A DNA stretch of 64,000 nt, taken from assembly GCA_038961845.1 (NCBI GenBank), contig CP152408.1, forward strand, positions 2,852,001 to 2,916,000, given 5' to 3'. Every line of letters begins with the position of its first letter. Positions within the stretch are counted from its first letter, which is position 1. This document shows, in pieces, positions 44,266-51,341 of this stretch. Source of the DNA: Xylophilus sp. GW821-FHT01B05 (lineage in GTDB: Bacteria > Pseudomonadota > Gammaproteobacteria > Burkholderiales > Burkholderiaceae_C). A model generated the notes under the pieces. It was not told the DNA's origin, ran no database searches, and saw nothing but the letters and a program-made list of their open reading frames with translations. Position numbers and translations under genes: made by a program.

Positions 44266-45272
44266 GCGACGCGCTCGCCCCCTGGATCGGCCGGCAGCTC
44301 GGCATCCTGCTGGCACAGCGCGGCCACGCCCTGCTGCTGCAAGGCCCGTCCGGCCTCGGCCAATACCCGCTGGCGCTGGCGCTGGCCAGCGCCTGGTTGT
44401 GCGACACCCCGGCACCCGACGGCGCAGCCTGCGGCCACTGCGGCAGCTGCCATGCCATCGAGGTGCGCACCCATGCCGACCTGCGCGTGCTCATGCCCGA
44501 GGTGCAGATGCAGGCGCTCAACTGGCCCCTGTCCGAGAAGGCGCAGTCCGATATCGACGACAAGAAGCGCAAGGCCAGCCGCGAGATCCGTGTCGATGCC
44601 ATGCGCGAGGCGGTCGAGTTCGCGCAGCGCACCGACGCGCGCGGCCGTGGCAAGGTGGTGCTGGTCTACCCGGCCGAGCAGATGAACGCCATCACCGCCA
44701 ATGCGCTGCTCAAGACCTTGGAAGAGCCCACGGGCCAGGTGCGCTTTGTGCTGGCCAGCGAAGCGGCGCACCAGTTGATGCCCACCATCCGCAGCCGCTG
44801 CCAGGCCCACACCATGGTCTGGCCCGCCCAGGACGAGATGCAGGCCTGGCTGGCAGGGCAGGGCATAGCAGCTACGGACGCCGCGGCCCTGCTGCGCGCA
44901 GCCGGTGGCCGGCCCGACGATGCGCTGGCCTTTTCCCGCGCCGGCCGTGACCCGCGTGCCTGGGCCTTGCTGCCCAAGGCCTTGACGCGTGGCGACGCCA
45001 GCGTCTTTGCCGACTGGCCCGCATCCGACGCCATCGCCGCGCTGCAAAAGCTCTGCCACGACCTGCTGGCGCTGCAGGCGGGTGCGTCACCACGCTATTT
45101 CGAGCCGCAGGACCTGCCCAAGCCGCCACCGCTGCGGGCGCTGGCGCGCTGGTCCAAGGCGCTGATGCAGGCCGCGCGCACGGCAGAGCACCCGTTCAAC
45201 CCCGGGCTCATGCAGGAGGCGCTGGTGAGCGGCGCGCAAAACGTCCTAAACTCCCGCCACGGACCATCATGA
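44262..45272 (+). CDS. holB: DNA polymerase III subunit delta'
   Basis: This 336-residue clamp-loader subunit has the zinc-binding [11 protein letters not shown] module, and the [13 protein letters not shown] and [25 protein letters not shown] stretches of delta' proteins. As in other delta' subunits, the P-loop is degenerate (GPSGLGQYP). It loads the beta clamp together with tau/gamma and delta. It overlaps tmk by 4 bp and pilZ by 4 bp, so the genes are translationally coupled. Confidence 0.95.
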   Translation: MSDALAPWIGRQLGILLAQRGHALLLQGPSGLGQYPLALALASAWLCDTPAPDGAACGHCGSCHAIEVRTHADLRVLMPEVQMQALNWPLSEKAQSDIDDKKRKASREIRVDAMREAVEFAQRTDARGRGKVVLVYPAEQMNAITANALLKTLEEPTGQVRFVLASEAAHQLMPTIRSRCQAHTMVWPAQDEMQAWLAGQGIAATDAAALLRAAGGRPDDALAFSRAGRDPRAWALLPKALTRGDASVFADWPASDAIAALQKLCHDLLALQAGASPRYFEPQDLPKPPPLRALARWSKALMQAARTAEHPFNPGLMQEALVSGAQNVLNSRHGPS

Positions 45273-45631
45273 GCACCAGCAGCCCCGCCTCCCCCCGCCC
45301 CAGCGTCGTACAGCTCGCCATCAAGGAGAAGTCGGCGCTGTATGCGGCCTACATCCCGCTGTTCACCGAAGGCGGGGTGTTCATCCCGACCACGCGGGAG
45401 TACCGGCTGGGCGAGGACGTATACGTGTTGCTGACGCTGCCCGACAACCCCACGCGCTATCCCGTGGCCGGCCGCGTGGCCTGGGTCACGCCGGCGCGGG
45501 CATCAGGCAACCGCACCCAGGGCGTCGGCATCCAGTTCCCGCCGGACGAAAAATCCCGCGCGCTCAAGCTCAAGATCGAAGAAATCCTGGGCGGCCACCT
45601 GGCCTCGGATCGGCCCACCCAGACCATCTGA
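45269..45631 (+). CDS. pilZ: PilZ domain protein (type IV pilus PilZ-like)
   Basis: This 120-residue single-domain protein belongs to the PilZ group next to holB in beta- and gammaproteobacteria. It has a GGVFIPTTREYRLGEDVYVLLTLPD core, RVAWVTP and GVGIQFPPDE. The usual RxxxR and D/NxSxxG c-di-GMP motifs are not evident, as is typical for the pilus-assembly PilZ proteins that do not bind the nucleotide. It ends with a terminator palindrome that overlaps its stop. Confidence 0.9.
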   Translation: MSTSSPASPRPSVVQLAIKEKSALYAAYIPLFTEGGVFIPTTREYRLGEDVYVLLTLPDNPTRYPVAGRVAWVTPARASGNRTQGVGIQFPPDEKSRALKLKIEEILGGHLASDRPTQTI

Positions 45632-45662
45632 ACCCTGTCGCGACAGGGTTTACTATTGTTTT
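45631..45662 (+). terminator. Rho-independent terminator after pilZ
   Basis: A perfect palindrome of two 10-bp arms, AACCCTGTCG and CGACAGGGTT (45631-45650), is followed by a T-rich run ending in GTTTTTAT. It overlaps the last base of the pilZ stop and closes the mltG-tmk-holB-pilZ transcript. Confidence 0.75.
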
Positions 45663-45718
45663 TATAGCTATAAGCCGGCGCCACGCCTGGGCTTAAGCCA
45701 CTTTTCGTTCAAACTTTT
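45655..45718. repeat. Dispersed hairpin repeat, copy 6 (reverse orientation)
   Basis: The sequence begins ATTGTTTTTATAGCTATAAGCC, then has a loop and the CTGGGCTTAAGCC arm. It is a degenerate member of the family between the pilZ terminator and the tatD start. Confidence 0.55.
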
Positions 45719-45719
45719 G

Positions 45720-46559
45720 ATGTTCACCGATTCGCACTGCCACCTTGCCATGCCGGAGTTGTCGACCCAGTTGCCCGCCATCCGCCAGGCCATGGCCGAG
45801 GCGCAGGTGGACCGCGCCCTGTGCATCTGCACCACGCTGGAGGAGTTTGCGCAGGTCCATGCACTGGCCACCGCCTATGACAATTTCTGGGCCACGGTCG
45901 GCGTGCACCCCGACAACGAAGGCGTACAAGAGCCCAGCTTTGACGACCTGGTCAGCCGCGCCGCGCTGCCGCGCGTCATCGCCATCGGCGAGACCGGCCT
46001 GGACTACTACGGCATGGAAGACCGCAAGGGCGGCCGCAGCATTGCCGACCTGGAATGGCAGCGCGAGCGCTTCCGCACCCACATCCGGGCCGCGCGCCAC
46101 ACCGCCAAGCCATTGGTGATCCATACCCGCAGCGCCTCCGACGACACGCTGGCCATCCTGCGGGAGGAGGGCGAGGACGGATCAGCAGGGGCTGCCGGCG
46201 GCGTGTTCCACTGCTTTACCGAAACGGCCGAAGTGGCACGCGCGGCGCTGGACCTGGGCTTCTACATATCGTTCTCGGGCATCGTCACCTTCAAGAATGC
46301 CCAGCACCTGCGCGACGTAGCGGCCTTCGTGCCGGCCGACCGCATGCTGATCGAGACCGACAGCCCCTATCTGGCGCCGGTGCCTTACCGGGGCAAGCCC
46401 AACAATCCTTCTTACGTGCCCTTCGTCGCGCGGCAGATCGCAGAGGTACGCGGCGTGGCACTGGAAGAGATCGCCCAGGTCACCAGCGCCAATTTCGACC
46501 GGCTGTTCCTGCGGGGCACGGAACCTTCGGCCAGCACGCCATTCCATCAGCCACCATGA
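45720..46559 (+). CDS. tatD: TatD-family metal-dependent DNase/hydrolase
   Basis: This 279-residue TIM-barrel hydrolase has the TatD metal ligands in order: DSHCHL at the N-terminus, IGETGLDYY, HTR, FHCFTE and ETDSPYLAPVPYRGKPN near the C-terminus. TatD proteins are 3'-5' exonucleases on DNA and RNA, linked to repair. The start at 45720 (MFTDSHCHL) fits the family. It overlaps the ankyrin gene by 4 bp (ATGA). A gene at this position next to pilZ-holB is common in Burkholderiales. Confidence 0.94.
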   Translation: MFTDSHCHLAMPELSTQLPAIRQAMAEAQVDRALCICTTLEEFAQVHALATAYDNFWATVGVHPDNEGVQEPSFDDLVSRAALPRVIAIGETGLDYYGMEDRKGGRSIADLEWQRERFRTHIRAARHTAKPLVIHTRSASDDTLAILREEGEDGSAGAAGGVFHCFTETAEVARAALDLGFYISFSGIVTFKNAQHLRDVAAFVPADRMLIETDSPYLAPVPYRGKPNNPSYVPFVARQIAEVRGVALEEIAQVTSANFDRLFLRGTEPSASTPFHQPP

Positions 46560-47245
46560 ATGCCTTGATCGCCTGCCTGCCGCGTCGCCATCTGCTGGTC
46601 CTTGCGCTGACTGCTGCCGGCCTTTCGGCCTGCGCCACCGCAGGCTCCTACGATGACTTCTTCATCGCCCTGAAGCGCGATGACCCCAACGCCATCGCCA
46701 CCCTGATCAACCGCGGCTTTGATCCCAATGCCGTTAATGCCCAGGGCGACGGCGGCCTCATCATCGCCCTGCGTGAACCCTCGCCCAAGGCGCTGGCCAT
46801 ACTGCTGCAGTCACGCAAGACCAATGTCGAGCTGCGCAACCGCGCCGACGAAAGCCCGCTGATGATCGCCGTCATCAAAGGCGATCTGGACACCGCCAAG
46901 GCGCTGATCGCCCGCGATGCCGACGTCAACAAACCGGGCTGGGCACCGCTGCACTACGCCGTCAGCACCCGCCAGCCGCACCAGATCGAGCTGATCAAGC
47001 TGCTGCTGGACAACTACGCCTTCATCGACGCCCAGTCGCCCAATGGCACCACGCCCTTGATGATGGCCGCAGGCTACGGCGGCGAAGATGCCGCCAAGCT
47101 GCTGCTGAGCGAAGGCGCCGACACAACCATGCGCAACCAGCAAGGCATGACCGCCGCTGATTTCGCCCGCAAGGCGCAACGCGCAGACCTGGCCGCCCAG
47201 ATCGACGCAGCAGCACGTGCAAGCAAGCCGAGCGGGAGTTGGTGA
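46556..47245 (+). CDS. Ankyrin-repeat lipoprotein
   Basis: This 229-residue protein has an N-terminal signal with a lipobox-like LSAC after LLVLALTAAG, so it should be a lipoprotein in the envelope. About five ankyrin repeats follow, with recognisable units around DPNAIATLINRGFDPNAVN, DESPLMIAVIKGDLDTAKALI, and GTTPLMMAAGYGGEDAAKLLL. Ankyrin proteins in the periplasm usually bind partners such as catalases or hydrolases; no partner is obvious. It overlaps tatD by 4 bp and probably shares its transcript. Confidence 0.9.
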   Translation: MNALIACLPRRHLLVLALTAAGLSACATAGSYDDFFIALKRDDPNAIATLINRGFDPNAVNAQGDGGLIIALREPSPKALAILLQSRKTNVELRNRADESPLMIAVIKGDLDTAKALIARDADVNKPGWAPLHYAVSTRQPHQIELIKLLLDNYAFIDAQSPNGTTPLMMAAGYGGEDAAKLLLSEGADTTMRNQQGMTAADFARKAQRADLAAQIDAAARASKPSGSW

Positions 47246-47429
47246 CCTGCTCGGTTCTACGCCGCCCGGCAATTGGTCCTAATAGTCACCGCAGGTCATC
47301 ATGCCGGGGCGGCCTACGTAAATGTGTGAACGAGGTGATCGCTGAGGGGCTGCCAAGCTGCTTTTTTACTTCATACGATGTATATTATGTATAGTAAAAA
47401 ATACGTAGCAGACATCCATCTCTTCAAAT

Positions 47430-47455
47430 GACGCCGCCACCTGCGCGGCGGCGTC
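47430..47455. terminator. Strong hairpin after the KfrA-like gene
   Basis: Arms GACGCCGCC (47430-47438) and GGCGGCGTC (47447-47455) flank an 8-bp loop, 6 bp beyond the KfrA-like stop in its direction. There is no clear T-tract, so it may act as a transcript stabiliser or weak terminator. The preceding 185 bp (47246-47429) contain an A/T-rich patch at 47361-47415 but no gene. Confidence 0.5.
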
Positions 47456-47460
47456 CCCAT

Positions 47461-48504
47461 TCACGGCTTGTCTTGGGCTTTTGGCACTTCATCTGCCGAC
47501 GGCGTTGCCCCCGCACGTTGCGCGCGGCGCGGCAGCTTTCCTCTCACCTGCAGGGCTGTCAATGCATTGAGTTTTGCGGTCAGTTCGCCGACTTGCTGCG
47601 TGGCGGCCTCTAGTCGGCCGGTGGTGTTGGCCAGCAGCAGCTTGGTTTCGTCGCGTTCCGCTTGCAACTGCCTGGCTTCTGCCTGCGCCGTAGCCTGGTC
47701 CTGCATGGCGCGCGGCAATTGCGCGGCCAGGGCCGTGACCTGAGTCCGTAGCGGATCAAGCTCTGCGCTCAGGCGCTCGGTACGCTGGACGGCCTTGGCG
47801 GATTGGTCTTCTGCGCGTTTTTGCGCCTCGCGCGCCTCGTTGACCTGCAGCAGCACGTGTCGCTGCACGCCCTCTAGCCGCTCGGTCGCGCGGGCTACAT
47901 CCGCGCGCAAGGCGCTCTCTTTTTCAGCCATGGCTTCCCGCAGTTGCTGCAAACGCTGTTCGCTTTCGTGGCGAATGGCCTCGATCTGTTGCTGCGCCTG
48001 AAGGTGCTGGGCGGCCAATTGCTCTTCGGCAAGCGCGGCCTGCTGCGCTGCGGCGTCTCTTTGCTCGCAAGTGGTTCGCAGCGCTTGGCGCACCGTCGCC
48101 AGTTCTGCGCGCCCTGCTTCCTGTTGAGTCTTCAAGGTGGCGATTTCTGTGCGAAGGCTGGTCTGAGCCGCCTCTGCGGCGGCAGTGCGGTCTGCGGCCA
48201 CGGCCAGTTCGGCTTCGACTTCGTCGCGCCGCCGGTCAAAGGCTTTTTCGCCATATTCCACGGCAACGGTCCAGGCGGCGAGCATGGCGCTGGCTACGGG
48301 CGCGGGCAGCGCCTCACCAAGTGCGTCGACTTTGGTCTGCTCGTCCTTCCACAGCTTGAGCTCGTCGTTGATGGTCGTGCGGCTGCCCTGGCGTATCTCT
48401 GCGTAGATCAGGTCAACGGTGAGTTCGTGCGGCCTGCGGCCGGCTGCGACGATTCTTGAGGCGGCCTCCCGTGTGCGAAAGCGCGTGTCGCTGACTCTGC
48501 CCAT
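47461..48504 (-). CDS. KfrA-like DNA-binding coiled-coil protein
   Basis: This approximately 347-residue protein has an N-terminal KfrA/plasmid replication-region DNA-binding domain (VSDTRFRTREAASRIVAAGRRPHELTVDLIYAEI, then QGSRTTINDELKLW). The rest, about residues 110-330, is an extended alpha-helical coiled coil rich in Ala, Glu, Gln and Arg. KfrA autoregulates and helps plasmid partition in IncP plasmids. Here it is chromosomal and divergent from a tyrosine recombinase. The start is taken as ATG 48504 with AAGGAT upstream; GTG 48510 is also possible. The A/T-rich inverted repeat at 48538-48569 is its probable operator. Confidence 0.88.
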   Translation of the reverse strand: MGRVSDTRFRTREAASRIVAAGRRPHELTVDLIYAEIRQGSRTTINDELKLWKDEQTKVDALGEALPAPVASAMLAAWTVAVEYGEKAFDRRRDEVEAELAVAADRTAAAEAAQTSLRTEIATLKTQQEAGRAELATVRQALRTTCEQRDAAAQQAALAEEQLAAQHLQAQQQIEAIRHESEQRLQQLREAMAEKESALRADVARATERLEGVQRHVLLQVNEAREAQKRAEDQSAKAVQRTERLSAELDPLRTQVTALAAQLPRAMQDQATAQAEARQLQAERDETKLLLANTTGRLEAATQQVGELTAKLNALTALQVRGKLPRRAQRAGATPSADEVPKAQDKP

Positions 48505-48537
48505 AGCCACATCCTTATCTTCAATGATTCATGTGTA

Positions 48538-48569
48538 TATCATTGTATAACGTTATTTTTATAATGATA
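48538..48569. promoter_or_regulatory. A/T-rich inverted repeat between KfrA-like and recombinase genes
   Basis: Arms TATCATTGTATA (48538-48549) and TTTATAATGATA (48558-48569) match at 10 of 12 positions around an 8-bp spacer. A partial half-site CGATAATG follows near 48585. It is a good candidate operator for autoregulation by the KfrA-like protein and control of the recombinase. The intergenic region is notably A/T rich for this genome. Confidence 0.55.
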
Positions 48570-48645
48570 CGGGTTTCAAATTTACGATAATGCTTCTTAT
48601 CAAAAGAATGGCGGCCGTACGCGCCATAAAGCACCATTCGAATCC

Positions 48646-49818
48646 ATGCCAAGCAAGCCAGAGCCCACTGATACCCCGTTGACCCCGGCCTTTGCCGGCA
48701 CGATTGCGGACTTTTCGCTTGATGGCAGCCAGGGACGAAACCGGGCACATGGCGGGCTATGCCAGCTCTCCGCCCGCAACGACCTGGAGGCCGTGCAGGC
48801 TTGGCTGGCGGAATATGCGGGCTCCCCTCACACCTTGCGCAGTTACCGCAAGGAAGTAGAGCGGCTTCTTGTCTGGGCCACGCGGGGCCAGGGCAAGGCG
48901 CTGTCCAGCCTGGCGCGCGAGGATTTGCTGCTTTACGAAGCCTTTCTGGCGCGGCCCGACGCAGACTGGATCGACCCCAGACTGCCCCGCCGCGGTGGCG
49001 GCCGCAGGCTTTTCGATGGGCCGCTGTCGCCGCGCAGCGTGCGGCATGCGCTGGGGATCCTGTCAGGGCTCTTTGGCTATCTCGTGGCTGCGGGATACCT
49101 GGCGGGGAATCCGCTTGCCCTGCGGCGCGGGCGCCCCGCCAAAAGCCTGCGGCAAGCTGCTGCCGAGCGCTACCTGGAGCAGCCTTTGTGGCAGTTCGTG
49201 CTCGACTTCATCGAGCAGTTGCCCTGCGACACCTTGCGAGGGCAACAGCGCCAGGAGCGGGCCCGATGGGTTTTCAGGCTGCTGCACGGGGCTGGCCTGC
49301 GGGCGGCCGAAGCGGCGCAGGCGCAGGCGGGTGACCTCGTACAGCGGCGCGGAAGGTGGTGGTTGCGGGTCACCGGCAAGGGCGGCGTGGAAGGCGATGT
49401 GCCCGTCAGCGACGAGCTGATGTCTGCATTTGCCAGCTACCGCAGCTTCCACCGCCTCCCGCCCCTGCCCGCGCCAGGGGAACGGACGCCACTCATCATG
49501 TCCCTGGCCGGAGCAAGCCAGCGCTGCCTGACGCCCACGGCGATCTACTTGATCGTCAAGGACGTATTGCTGCCCGCCTCGCAAGCGCTGCAGGCAACCG
49601 ACCCCGCAGGTGCGGCCAAGCTGCGCAGTGCTTCTACACACTGGATTCGGCACACTGCGGCCACCCACCAGGCCGATGCCGGCACCGATCTGCGCTTCAT
49701 TCAAAAGAACCTGCGGCATGCGTCCCTGGAGACCACCGCGATCTACCTGCACGTGGACGAAGATCGCCGGCACGAGGCCACAACGCAGCAAGCCACGGCC
49801 GTGGCCAGCGTGAAATGA
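48646..49818 (+). CDS. Tyrosine-type site-specific recombinase/integrase
   Basis: This 390-residue protein has an N-terminal SAM-like core-binding domain (residues about 45-170, with SPHTLRSYRKEVERLLVWA) and a C-terminal catalytic domain. The catalytic set is visible: Arg219 in GAGLRAAEA, a Lys in the VTGKGG beta-hairpin, His332-x-x-Arg335 in HWIRHTAATH, His in NLRHASLETT, and Tyr367 in TAIYLHV. It is divergent from the KfrA-like gene. No att sites or other phage or plasmid genes are seen, so it may be a resident recombinase rather than an element integrase. Such pairs recur in proteobacterial chromosomes. Confidence 0.9.
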   Translation: MPSKPEPTDTPLTPAFAGTIADFSLDGSQGRNRAHGGLCQLSARNDLEAVQAWLAEYAGSPHTLRSYRKEVERLLVWATRGQGKALSSLAREDLLLYEAFLARPDADWIDPRLPRRGGGRRLFDGPLSPRSVRHALGILSGLFGYLVAAGYLAGNPLALRRGRPAKSLRQAAAERYLEQPLWQFVLDFIEQLPCDTLRGQQRQERARWVFRLLHGAGLRAAEAAQAQAGDLVQRRGRWWLRVTGKGGVEGDVPVSDELMSAFASYRSFHRLPPLPAPGERTPLIMSLAGASQRCLTPTAIYLIVKDVLLPASQALQATDPAGAAKLRSASTHWIRHTAATHQADAGTDLRFIQKNLRHASLETTAIYLHVDEDRRHEATTQQATAVASVK

Positions 49819-49889
49819 GGGGCACCAGCGGCCATCACGTATTGCCGCAGTAGGATCGGGCGCCGGCACGTGCCGGTGTCACACACAAC

Positions 49890-49896
49890 AGGAGGT
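49890..49896 (+). promoter_or_regulatory. Consensus Shine-Dalgarno for a 45-residue gene
   Basis: AGGAGGT lies 5 bp before the ATG at 49902. It is the best ribosome-binding site in the region and supports translation of the short downstream frame. Confidence 0.65.
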
Positions 49897-49901
49897 CTGT
49901 C

Positions 49902-50039
49902 ATGGCCAAAGAGCAGCGCAACGAGAAGATGACGAAGAAGCCCAAGAAGGACTTGTCGACCCCTAAAACCCCGGTGTCGTCCGACCGGCCCACGCCGCCG
50001 GTCACGGTTGTCGTGCCGCGTGGCAAGAAGGAAAAATAA
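49902..50039 (+). CDS. Small, very basic 45-residue protein
   Basis: The frame from ATG 49902 to TAA 50037-50039 encodes 45 residues: a Lys-rich N-terminal half (MAKEQRNEKMTKKPKKD) and a Pro/Val-rich second half that ends GKKEK. It is preceded by a consensus AGGAGGT. There is no membrane helix or known motif. The composition suggests nucleic acid or ribosome binding; this is an inference. It is 83 bp after the recombinase stop and 84 bp before the DUF72 gene, on the same strand. Confidence 0.65.
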   Translation: MAKEQRNEKMTKKPKKDLSTPKTPVSSDRPTPPVTVVVPRGKKEK

Positions 50040-50123
50040 GCCGCCGCACACCGGGCGCCGTGGATCCGTTGCAAGCCTGATGCGGCTTGTGGCGAGGCCG
50101 GCGCCCTGCCCTTAGCCAGCGCC

Positions 50124-51173
50124 ATGCAGGATTCTCTTTTCCCCCTCGACCCGGAGCCTGGCCAGCCGGATGTGCCCCCCGCCGTACCAGCAAAGGCCCG
50201 AGCTTCCGCCGCCATCACCCCACAGCCGCCCGATCCTGCACACCAGGCATTGGTTGCAGCGCTGCCGCACTTGCTGCGGCTGGGGACCTCGTCGTGGAAC
50301 TACCCCGGTTGGGCCGGCATGGTGTGGGCGGACGAACATCCCGACGCTGCCTTGTCCAAGCGCGGGCTGCCGGCCTATAGCCAGCATCCGCTGTTTCGCA
50401 GCGTGTGCGTGGATCGGGCTTTCTACCGACCGCTCACGGTCAGCCAGTACGCGGCCTACGCCGCGCAAGTGCCGCCGGACTTTCGCTTTGTGGTGAAGGC
50501 CCCCGGGCTGGTCACCGATGCCATGGTGCGCGGTGAAGACGGCCGCGGCCTGCAGGCCAATCCGGCCTTCCTCGATCCACAGCTTGCGGTACAGGAGTTC
50601 GTGGAGCCCGCTCTTGAGGGGCTGGGCAACAAGTTGGGCGCGCTGGTGTTTCAGCTAAGCCCGCTGCCCGGGCCCATGCTGGGCCAGCAAGCAGAAATCT
50701 TGCAGCGCCTGCGCGCCATGCTGCAGGCCCTGCCCTCGCTGCGGCCTGTCGCAGCAGACGGCGTGATGGCCGTTGAAGTGCGCAATCCCGAATTGCTCAC
50801 GCCGGAGCTGGCCCGCGTATTGCGCGAAACCGGTGCCACCTATTGCCTGGGTCTGCACGCCAAGATGCCACGCATTGGCGACCAATTGCCGATGCTGCGC
50901 GCGCTGTGGCCCGGCCCGTTGGTATGCCGCTGGAACCTGCACCCGGTGCATGGCCTGTATGGCTACGAAGACGCGAAGAAGCTCTACGAGCCCTTCGACC
51001 AACTGCACGACGTCGATGAAGAAACCCGCGAAGCGCTGGCCAAGGTCGCTCTTGCCACGACTGCTGCGGGCCACCCGGCCTACATCACCGTAAGCAACAA
51101 GGCCGAAGGCTGCGCCCCGCTGTCGATCGCCGGTCTGGCGCAAACGGTGCGGGCGCGGCAGGCTGCTACCTAG
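50124..51173 (+). CDS. DUF72 (YecE-like) family protein
   Basis: This 349-residue protein matches the DUF72/YecE TIM-barrel family: GTSSWNYPGWAG, the VDRAFYRPLT segment, FRFVVKAPGLVT, and the C-terminal YITVSNKAEGCAP. The protein has a Pro/Ala-rich extension of about 45 residues before the domain. The family has no agreed activity; the barrel resembles endonuclease IV-type proteins. The TAG stop is formed by the first three bases of a 167-bp palindromic element, so the C-terminus may have been reset by its insertion. Confidence 0.88.
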   Translation: MQDSLFPLDPEPGQPDVPPAVPAKARASAAITPQPPDPAHQALVAALPHLLRLGTSSWNYPGWAGMVWADEHPDAALSKRGLPAYSQHPLFRSVCVDRAFYRPLTVSQYAAYAAQVPPDFRFVVKAPGLVTDAMVRGEDGRGLQANPAFLDPQLAVQEFVEPALEGLGNKLGALVFQLSPLPGPMLGQQAEILQRLRAMLQALPSLRPVAADGVMAVEVRNPELLTPELARVLRETGATYCLGLHAKMPRIGDQLPMLRALWPGPLVCRWNLHPVHGLYGYEDAKKLYEPFDQLHDVDEETREALAKVALATTAAGHPAYITVSNKAEGCAPLSIAGLAQTVRARQAAT

Positions 51174-51337
51174 GAGCCTGTCGGACTTGGAAAGCGTCGG
51201 CTACAAATCGACCGCAGCGGTCCATTTTTCACCGTCTTTTTGCCCCATAGCTGTGCTATGGGCCTGCAAATCCGGCAAAAACTGTCCTCGCTGGGGCCGA
51301 TTTTCGCTTTCGACGTTCCAAGCCCGGCAGGCTCCTA
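51171..51337. repeat. 167-bp palindromic MITE-like element
   Basis: The ends are TAGGAGCCTG (51171-51180) and CAGGCTCCTA (51328-51337). The inverted arms continue imperfectly for about 70 bp and meet at CCCATAGC-TGT-GCTATGGG (51244-51262). It contains no gene. It separates the convergent DUF72 and S66 peptidase genes and could form a long hairpin that terminates both. I recall similar sequences from other Comamonadaceae but cannot confirm this here. Confidence 0.7.
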
Positions 51338-51341
51338 GCGA

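Noticed and set aside
47461..50039. Integrated plasmid or genomic island around the recombinase
   Set aside because: No att repeats, tRNA target, replication or transfer genes are visible; only the KfrA-like and recombinase pair is present.
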